Shown here: positions 21,685 through 28,561 of the stretch, piece after piece | Position numbering within the stretch: position 1 is the stretch's first letter | Layout: each line of letters starts with the position of its first letter | Assembly (NCBI GenBank): GCA_913776255.1 | Contig: CAJYLV010000063.1 | Span: 1-42,611 of the forward strand | Origin: an uncultured Sphingomonas sp. | GTDB lineage: Bacteria > Pseudomonadota > Alphaproteobacteria > Sphingomonadales > Sphingomonadaceae | DNA length: 42,611 nt | Direction: 5' to 3' | Notes under the pieces: generated by a model | What the model saw: only the letters and a program-made list of their open reading frames with translations | The model's database searches: none | Told to the model about the DNA's origin: nothing | Made by a program: the position numbers and the translations under genes

Positions 21685-21956
21685 GCCGGGAAATCGCGAT
21701 CCTGATCGATGGTGGCTTTTTCACGAAGCGCTTGCCCAGGCTGGTTGGGGAGCGGCATCGAAACACGCCCGAGAACGTCGTCGGCTCCATTCGCTTCATG
21801 TGCCATCGCCATGTCGAGGAGCTCATCCTCGACCCGCTGTGGCAGCGGGTGAACGACGATCTGTACGAACATATCGATGGCCTGCAATCAGGCCTGCCGC
21901 GGCCCACGGGTACGGCGCCCGCCGCGCAAGAAGAGCATCTGAAGGACCCCGCGTAA
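21681..21956 (+). CDS. Truncated NYN-domain (PIN-like nuclease) protein
   Basis: This 91-residue protein has a first half, EIAILIDGGFFTKRLPRLVG followed by VVGSIRFMCHRHVEEL, that is the opening beta-alpha unit of NYN/LabA-type nucleases, with the first catalytic-type Asp in LIDGG. Full NYN proteins run to about 180-250 residues and need further acidic residues on later strands. Here the sequence departs after about residue 48 into an unrelated tail (LDPLWQRVNDDLYEHIDGLQ). It is therefore probably an internal deletion relic, or a cut-down partner without nuclease activity. The ATG overlaps the micro-ORF stop and the TAA overlaps the methyltransferase ATG (TAATG). Confidence 0.5.
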   Translation: MSREIAILIDGGFFTKRLPRLVGERHRNTPENVVGSIRFMCHRHVEELILDPLWQRVNDDLYEHIDGLQSGLPRPTGTAPAAQEEHLKDPA

Positions 21957-24823
21957 TGGCCAAGAAGCCCCTTACCGTCGACACGCTCACCCACGACGAG
22001 GCGTCGCGCAGGAACGCGCCGACGGCGGAGCTGGAGGCGTTCGTGCCGCCCGCGGTGAAGACGCCGATCCGCGCCGCCTATGAACGCCGCAACCCGGATC
22101 TCGACCCGCAGCTGGTGTGGCGCGGCAAGGATGTCGCCGACTGGTCCGATCTGATCGTCGAGGCGCCGCCGCTCTACATCCAGGAGAAGATCCACCCCAA
22201 GGCGCTGATCGAGGACCTCAAGCGCGCATCGACACGCCGCCGCGAGCCCGAGGCGGCGCCGGACCTGTTTGCCGATTTCAACGGCATCGCGCCGGACCAG
22301 CGCACCGAATTCTACGAGCATGACCAGCATTGGTCGAACCGGATGATCCTGGGCGACGGGCTGAAGGTGATGGCGAGCCTGGCCGAGCGCGAGGGGCTCA
22401 AGGGCCAAGTGCAGTGCATCTATATCGATCCGCCCTATGGCATCAAATTCAACTCGAACTTCCAGTGGAGCACCACCAGCCGCGACGTGAAGGACGGCAA
22501 GGCCGATCATTTCAGCCGCGAGCCCGAACAGGTGAAGGCGTTCCGCGACACCTGGGCGGACGGCATCCACAGTTATCTCACCTATCTTCGCGACCGGCTG
22601 ACGGTGGCGCGCGACCTGCTGACCGAAAGCGGCAGCATTTTCGTCCAGATCGGAGATGAAAATGTTCATCGCGTGCGGGCGCTGATGGATGAAGTGTTTG
22701 GTGAAGATAATTTCGTATCAGAAATACTCGTAAAAAAGAAAGGTAGCCAGAAATCCTCCGCCCTTGACCCCGTAAATGATTATCTTCTGTGGTATGGAAA
22801 ATCATCCCGCGCAAGCGGAAAGGTAAAATTTCGAAGTTTATATGAGAGTCGCGATCTCGATTCGGAAACCGTAGACGAGTTTTCGAGAATCGAGCTTTCT
22901 ACAGGCAAATCGATAAATCTCAAGCAGGTACGTGATAAAGACGGAAAAATGATAGATTATCGCGCCTATCCGAGAAGGATTGAACGGGATTTTCCCGGCG
23001 CTAGACTCTTTAGGCCTTGGCCAATATCGAATGGCGGCGAAAGAGCGCAGCAAATGGATCCGGTGGAATTCCAAGGAAAGTTATTTGATCCACCTCGAGG
23101 AAGCTGCTGGCGCCACATTTCCAAGCCCCAGGAGCAAGGTCTCTCGGGGATGGTGCGCATCCGTGTGGCAGACCGCCTTATCGCAGGCGGGAAGAGCTTG
23201 GATTTCAAGCGCTACCTTGATGACTTTCCTTACAAGTCGATCTCAAACTGGTGGGACGGCTTCGGAGGAGCGTCGAATCAAATCTATGTAGTTCAGACGA
23301 ATGAGCGCATCGTTCAGCGTGTGATCCTGATGACCACCGACCCCGGCGACCTCGTCCTCGATCCCACCTGCGGCTCGGGCACCACCGCCTATGTCGCCGA
23401 ACAATGGGGCCGCCGCTGGATCACCATCGATACCAGCCGCGTCGCGCTGGCGCTGGCCCGCGCGCGGATCATGGGCGCGCGCTATCCCTGGTATCTGCTT
23501 GCCGATAGCCGCGAGGGGCAAGTGAAGGAGGCCGAGCTGACGCGGACCGTGCCGCGCGACATCGCCACTTATGGCCGCCTTCGGCAAGGCTTCATCTACA
23601 AACGCCAGCCTTACATCACTTCCGGGCGGATCGCCAACAATGCCGAGATCGACACGATCTGGGCCGCCTATCAGGAAAAGCTGGAGCCGCTGCGCGAGGC
23701 GATCAACGCTGCGCTGGGCACCAGCTGGCAGGAATGGGAGATCCCGCGCGACCTGAGCGCCAGCCAGGCCGCCGCGGCCGAGGCCCATGCCGCGTGGTGG
23801 GAACAGCGTACCGCCCGCCAGAAGGACATCGACGCCTCGATCGCCGCCAAGGCGGACACCGAATATCTCTACGATCAGCCCTATGAGGACAAGACGCGCG
23901 TGCGCGTCGCCGGGCCGTTCACGGTCGAGAGCCTGTCGCCGCACCGCGTCCCCGCGGTCGATGTCGACGACAGCCTGTTCGACGAGCTGGACGCCGCCGA
24001 GGGCCGCCGCCAGAAGAAGGCCGCCGCGGAGGAAAGCGCCGACTTCGCGGAGATGGTGCTGGAGAACCTCAGGCGCTCCGGCGTGCAACAGGCGCACAAG
24101 GCCGATCGGCTGGTCTTCTCGTCGCTCAAGCCCTGGCCGGGCAAGTTCGTCTGCGCCGAGGGCACGGTGCGCCAGGCCTCGGAAGGCGAAGGCGATACGC
24201 TGGACGACAGCCCCACGCGCCGCGCGGCGATCCTGGTCGGCCCCGAATATGGCACCATCGCCCGCGCCGACCTGACCGCGGCCGCGCGCGAGGCGATGGA
24301 GGCAGGCTTCGATCTGCTGATCGCCGCCTCGTTCAACTTCGATGCCCATGCCAGCGAGTTCGACCGGATGGGCGCGCTCACCGTGCTGCAGGCGCGGATC
24401 AACCCCGACCTGCACATGCCGGACCTCGCCAATACCGGCGCCGGCAATTTATTCACCGTCTTCGGCGAGCCCGACATCCAGGTGCATGACGAGGACGATG
24501 GCTGCATCAGCATCGAGCTGGCCGGCGTCGACATGTACAAGGGCGGCGAGATCGTCGCGAGCGACCCGGACGACATCGCCGTGTGGTTCATCGACACCGA
24601 CTATAACTACGAAAGCTTCTTCGTCCGCCATGCCTATTTCCCGGGCGCCAACGATCCCTACAAGGCGCTCAAGACCACGCTGAAGGCGGAGATCGACGGC
24701 GACGCCTGGGAAAGCCTGAAGCGCACCCGCAGCCGGCCCTTCCCGCGTCCGAAGGACGGGCGCGTGGCGGTCAAGGTGATCAACCATCTCGGGGACGAGG
24801 TGATGAAGGTGGTGGAGGTTTAA
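21956..24823 (+). CDS. Type III-like (Mod) DNA methyltransferase with long C-terminal extension
   Basis: This 955-residue beta-class N6-adenine/N4-cytosine DNA methyltransferase is the probable modification and recognition subunit paired with the upstream restriction subunit. Motif IV DPPY is at 158-161 and the SAM-binding motif DPTCGSG at 469-475; the order IV before I defines the beta class. The target-recognition region lies between them and is AT-rich. Usual Mod proteins are about 550-650 residues; here about 380 further residues follow the catalytic core, including a segment with FNFDAHASEFDRMGALTVLQ and IAVWFIDTDYNYESFFV, of unknown role. The start at 21956 (TAATG) gives the natural N terminus MAKKPLTVDTLTHDE. 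Confidence 0.85.
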   Translation: MAKKPLTVDTLTHDEASRRNAPTAELEAFVPPAVKTPIRAAYERRNPDLDPQLVWRGKDVADWSDLIVEAPPLYIQEKIHPKALIEDLKRASTRRREPEAAPDLFADFNGIAPDQRTEFYEHDQHWSNRMILGDGLKVMASLAEREGLKGQVQCIYIDPPYGIKFNSNFQWSTTSRDVKDGKADHFSREPEQVKAFRDTWADGIHSYLTYLRDRLTVARDLLTESGSIFVQIGDENVHRVRALMDEVFGEDNFVSEILVKKKGSQKSSALDPVNDYLLWYGKSSRASGKVKFRSLYESRDLDSETVDEFSRIELSTGKSINLKQVRDKDGKMIDYRAYPRRIERDFPGARLFRPWPISNGGERAQQMDPVEFQGKLFDPPRGSCWRHISKPQEQGLSGMVRIRVADRLIAGGKSLDFKRYLDDFPYKSISNWWDGFGGASNQIYVVQTNERIVQRVILMTTDPGDLVLDPTCGSGTTAYVAEQWGRRWITIDTSRVALALARARIMGARYPWYLLADSREGQVKEAELTRTVPRDIATYGRLRQGFIYKRQPYITSGRIANNAEIDTIWAAYQEKLEPLREAINAALGTSWQEWEIPRDLSASQAAAAEAHAAWWEQRTARQKDIDASIAAKADTEYLYDQPYEDKTRVRVAGPFTVESLSPHRVPAVDVDDSLFDELDAAEGRRQKKAAAEESADFAEMVLENLRRSGVQQAHKADRLVFSSLKPWPGKFVCAEGTVRQASEGEGDTLDDSPTRRAAILVGPEYGTIARADLTAAAREAMEAGFDLLIAASFNFDAHASEFDRMGALTVLQARINPDLHMPDLANTGAGNLFTVFGEPDIQVHDEDDGCISIELAGVDMYKGGEIVASDPDDIAVWFIDTDYNYESFFVRHAYFPGANDPYKALKTTLKAEIDGDAWESLKRTRSRPFPRPKDGRVAVKVINHLGDEVMKVVEV
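22660..23310 (+). other. AT-rich target-recognition segment inside the methyltransferase
   Basis: Base composition drops sharply here: a hand count over 22681-22980 gives about 42% G+C, while the gene on either side is visibly far more GC-rich. The frame is intact. The segment encodes roughly residues 235-450, where Mod proteins carry the target-recognition domain. This is the pattern left by exchange of a recognition module from a lower-GC donor. Confidence 0.7.
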
Positions 24824-24873
24824 ATGGCTCAAGGGCGAACGTTCCGTGTCGCAGGCACCTTCTGACGCTTGCG

Positions 24874-26931
24874 ATGACCCTGCTCTACGCCTCGACCTTC
24901 ACCAAAGCGCTGGATCGTCTAACCGCGGCTGAGCAAAAGCAGGTGAAGATCACCGCCTTCGACCTCGCGCAGGACGAAGGCGGCAACGGGCTGCAATTGC
25001 ACCGTGTGGAGGCCGCCCCCGGCTTCTGGACCGCCCGGGTCAGTCGGGACGTCCGCCTCGTCCTGCACAAGGAGGGAGAGCGCACCCTGCTCGCCTGGGT
25101 GGGGCATCATGACGAGGCCTATCGCTGGGCCGAGCGGCGGCGACTGGTGCCGCACGAGCGCACCGGGGCGATGCAGCTGGTCGAAATCGTCGAACGCGCC
25201 GAGGAGCGGCTCGTTTACACCGAGCGGGTTGATGATGCCGCGCCTGCGCCCGCCGCGTCGCATCGGCCCTTCGCCATGCTCTCCGACGACGACCTGCTCA
25301 ACGTCGGCGTGCCCCGCGACTGGCTGGAGGCCGTGCGCGCGGCGGACGAGGCGAGCGTCGACGGGCTATTTGCCGCACTGCCGGACGAGGCGGCCGAGGC
25401 GCTGCTCGATCATGCCACCGGCGGGCGGCTGGAGGACCATGTCGCGATGCGGGCGCTGCCGGGCACCGATCCCTTCGCGCACCCGGACGCGCAGCGGCGC
25501 TTCCGCGCGGTGGATGGGCTGGAGGAGCTCAAGGCCGCGCTCGACGCGCCGTTCGCGCAATGGGCGGTGTTCCTCCACCCGGCGCAGCGGGCGCCGGTCA
25601 CGCGCGACTGGAAGGGACCGGCGCGGGTCTCCGGCTCGGCGGGCACCGGCAAGACGATCGTCGCGCTGCACCGCGCCGTGCATCTGGCCGAGCGGGCCGA
25701 AGCGCGCGTGCTGCTCACCACCTTCTCGCAGCCGCTGGCCGCCAGCCTCGCGGACAAGGTCACGCTGATGACCGAGGCGCGGCCGGACCTGCGCCAGCGG
25801 CTATCCGTGCGCGCGATCGATCAGGCGGCGCACGAGCTGTACGGTCGGGCGTTCGGTGCGCCGCCGAACCTAGCGACCGCCAGTCAGGTGCGCGCCGCGA
25901 TCACGGCGGCGGTCGATGCCGGGCATGGCAGCGGGCACAGCCCTGCGTTCCTCTACGAGGAATGGGGAGAGCTGGTCGACGCCTGGGGCCTGCACGACGC
26001 CGAGAGCTATGCCGCCGTTCCACGGATCGGGCGACGCACCCGGCTGGGGCCGAAGCAGCGCGAGAGCGCCTGGGCGGTGTTCGCGTTCGTCCGCGATCGG
26101 CTGACGGCGCAGGGAGTGATGACGACGGCGGACGTCTACGGCCGACTGACCCGGTGGGTCGTCGCGGGCGGCGCGCCACCCTTCACCCATGTCGTGGTGG
26201 ACGAGGCGCAGGACCTGTCGGTGGCGCAGGCGCGCTTTCTGGCAGCGATCGGGCAGGCAGGCAGCGCCGATGCGCTGTTCTTCACCGGCGATCTGGGCCA
26301 GCGGATCTTCCATCTGCCCTTCTCCTGGGCGAAATTGGGGCTGGACGTGCGAGGCCGGGCACAGGTGCTGAAGGTGTGTTACCGCACTTCGCACCAGATC
26401 CGGCGCGCCGCCGATCGCTTGCTCGTGCCGGTCATCGCGGATCAGGACGGTATCGAGGAAAGTCGGCGCGGCACCGTATCTGTGTTCGACGGGCCGGAGC
26501 CAATCGTGCAGGTGTTCGACGACTCCGATGTGGAAATCGGAGCGGTCGCTGCTTGGCTGTCGGGGCTGACGGCCGAAGGGATGGCAGAAGACGAACTGGC
26601 GATCCTCGTCCGCGGCGAGGCGCAGGTGGCACGCGGCCAGGCTGCGGCCAGGGCGGCGGGCGTGGCCGTACCCGCGATCGCAATGCACGATGCCAAGGGT
26701 CTGGAGTTCCGCGCGGTCGCCGTGATGGCACTGGACGAAGACGTGCTGCCTGATCCTGCGCGCCTGACCGACATCGGCGATCTTGCCGATCTGGAAGCGA
26801 TCCAGGATGCGGAACGGCATCTTCTCTATGTCGCGGCGACGCGCGGGCGCGACCGGCTGATGCTGTCCGGCGTGGCGCCGGGCTCGGAATTCCTCGATGA
26901 CCTGCTGAACGCGCGCGACACGGGGCGGTAG
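24874..26931 (+). CDS. UvrD/Rep-type SF1 helicase with N-terminal RelE-like domain
   Basis: This 685-residue protein joins two modules. Residues 1-90 (FTKALDRLTAAEQKQV, then GFWTARVSRDVRLVLHKEG, then VGHHDEAYRWAERR) have the RelE/ParE toxin fold pattern. Residues about 220-685 are a superfamily 1 helicase: Walker A GSAGTGKT (254-261), DEAQD (443-447), GDLGQRIF, and LLYVAATRGRDRL (from 650) as motif VI. Such RelE-UvrD fusions are known. Here it follows the methyltransferase by 50 bases, on the same strand, so it is probably part of the same defence cassette. The RelE part may bind ribosomes or nucleic acid rather than act as a free toxin. A 13-codon frame (24824-24865) fills the gap. Confidence 0.8.
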   Translation: MTLLYASTFTKALDRLTAAEQKQVKITAFDLAQDEGGNGLQLHRVEAAPGFWTARVSRDVRLVLHKEGERTLLAWVGHHDEAYRWAERRRLVPHERTGAMQLVEIVERAEERLVYTERVDDAAPAPAASHRPFAMLSDDDLLNVGVPRDWLEAVRAADEASVDGLFAALPDEAAEALLDHATGGRLEDHVAMRALPGTDPFAHPDAQRRFRAVDGLEELKAALDAPFAQWAVFLHPAQRAPVTRDWKGPARVSGSAGTGKTIVALHRAVHLAERAEARVLLTTFSQPLAASLADKVTLMTEARPDLRQRLSVRAIDQAAHELYGRAFGAPPNLATASQVRAAITAAVDAGHGSGHSPAFLYEEWGELVDAWGLHDAESYAAVPRIGRRTRLGPKQRESAWAVFAFVRDRLTAQGVMTTADVYGRLTRWVVAGGAPPFTHVVVDEAQDLSVAQARFLAAIGQAGSADALFFTGDLGQRIFHLPFSWAKLGLDVRGRAQVLKVCYRTSHQIRRAADRLLVPVIADQDGIEESRRGTVSVFDGPEPIVQVFDDSDVEIGAVAAWLSGLTAEGMAEDELAILVRGEAQVARGQAAARAAGVAVPAIAMHDAKGLEFRAVAVMALDEDVLPDPARLTDIGDLADLEAIQDAERHLLYVAATRGRDRLMLSGVAPGSEFLDDLLNARDTGR

Positions 26932-27678
26932 GGATTCCCTGAGCGTCCCTCTCCGTCGTCACCATCGCCGTGTAACGATGCGGGGCGACAGGGTCCGGCG
27001 GCATGGCGTGGGGCGGACGATCGGGAAGGATGGCAGCGGTGGTGGTGTCGGCGCTGTCGATCGCTGCCGCGTCCGGCCAAGAACCGGCCATCGCGCTCGA
27101 TCTTTCCGCAGGGCCGGCAGGACCCGGACTGCGGACCATCGCGCTTCTCGCGCGCGTATCGCTGGCGGTTCGACCGGGCGGTTGCACGGGCGCTGGTAGG
27201 GGCGCTCAGGCACGGCCGCCCGCTCGATCTGGCCGCGCCCGATGTCGATCGGCGGGTTGTCGGCAGCCTGACCGATCCCGGCTTTTCAGTCGGGGCACCA
27301 CCTTTGAAATGATGGACGCACGGCAGCGCATGGCCGCGCTCTACGCCGCCGACCAATGAGAGCGGACGGAATGGCTGCGGATCGACATCGGGGTCCCGGC
27401 TGTCTGGACCAAGCAAGGGACAACGACCGTCTGCAAAGACGCGCAAGCCCTGGACCGCCAGCGCACATCACGTCAGCCAACCGCAGCGCGACATTTCCCG
27501 GCTAGTCTGCCTCTGCATTGTTTTAGCGGGATGACTACCCCCCTTCCGGGTGCGCCGGCCTCTCGATCGGTTCGAAAGGCGTCGTCCCCCCCCAATCGTC
27601 CGTGTCCGCACCCGGCGCTAACGACGGTACAGCGAGCGACACCCTGGTGGCGTTCTCCCTTCGTGGATCGCTTCGCCG
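26932..27678 (+). other. Island right margin without a convincing gene
   Basis: No gene is supported in this 747-base stretch. The helicase frame stays open for about 125 codons after the helicase stop, and parts of it read like coding sequence (RFDRAVARALVGALRHGRPL at about 27166-27225), but there is no start codon and no known domain. An overlapping ATG frame of 118 codons (27003-27359) ends TTFEMMDARQRMAALYAADQ and is also unrecognised. The region is best seen as decayed DNA between the defence island and the phosphonate cluster. Confidence 0.4.
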
Positions 27679-28467
27679 TCAGGATCGGATGTCGAGATCG
27701 ACGTGGACCCGGATGGCGTCATGGCGCCAATATTCGTGATCATATTCGATCACCCGCCCCTCGGCATCGAAGCTGGTCCGCACGACCAGCAGCCCGGGGG
27801 TGCCGGGCTTGGCGTTCAGCATCTCGGCGATCGACGTGGTAAGTGCGCAAGGGCGCATGTCGACGCGATTGCGTACCACCTTGAGGGCATATGCGGTGCC
27901 GAGGATGCGCGTGAGCGACGTGCCGAGGTCATGCCGCTCCAGTCCGGGCGCAAGGGCCGGATCGACGACAATCCGCTCGATCAGGACAGCGCGATCGTCG
28001 ATCGAGCGCCGACGGGTAACATGATACAGCGGCGTACCCGGCGCGACGCGGAAGATGTCCGCCACGCCCGACGATGCCGCCACGCTGTCGATCGACAGCA
28101 CCTCCGTCGACGGCACGCGCTGCTGCTCGATGACATAGGCCATGAAGCCGGTCCAGCGCGTCGGATCATAGGTGATCGCCGGCGGCGAGACATACCAGCC
28201 GCTGCGGTCGCGGCGATAGATCAGCCCCTCTGCCTCCAGCTGGAACAACGCCTCGCGGATCGTGCCGCGCGCGGCGCCGGTATCGGTCTGCAGCTGGCGC
28301 TCCGAAGGAAGGCGCGCCCCGGCGGCGAGCTTCCCCATCGCGATTGCATTGGCGATCTGGTCGCGGAGCGCGAGATATTGCGGGCGACCATCCTCGCCCC
28401 CCGGCGCGCGCAGCAGTGCGAGTTCGGACGGCATCGGCGATGGGCGACCTTTTGCGAAGGGTGGCAT
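27679..28467 (-). CDS. GntR-family regulator, HutC/PhnF subfamily (UTRA domain)
   Basis: This 262-residue repressor-type regulator has a winged helix-turn-helix at about residues 30-95 (LPSERQLQTDTGAARGTIRE, then LFQLEAEGLIYRR) and a C-terminal UTRA ligand-binding domain with FRVAPGTPLYHVTRRRSID and PGLLVVRTSFDAEGRVIEY. HutC/PhnF members sense small metabolites, including phosphonate-related ligands in some bacteria. It is 94 bases downstream of the TonB receptor on the same strand, so it is probably cotranscribed. TGGTATAGWCCA sites in the cluster's two promoter regions are its likely operators. A later ATG at 28434 is an alternative start. Confidence 0.85.
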   Translation of the reverse strand: MPPFAKGRPSPMPSELALLRAPGGEDGRPQYLALRDQIANAIAMGKLAAGARLPSERQLQTDTGAARGTIREALFQLEAEGLIYRRDRSGWYVSPPAITYDPTRWTGFMAYVIEQQRVPSTEVLSIDSVAASSGVADIFRVAPGTPLYHVTRRRSIDDRAVLIERIVVDPALAPGLERHDLGTSLTRILGTAYALKVVRNRVDMRPCALTTSIAEMLNAKPGTPGLLVVRTSFDAEGRVIEYDHEYWRHDAIRVHVDLDIRS

Positions 28468-28561
28468 CGCTGCTAGGCGGCATCGCGGCGATGCTCAACC
28501 CCCGTCGCCGGCCGGGCGGCAAGGCCATCCGCAGGACGCGCCCCGCCGCCCGTCGAGGCGA

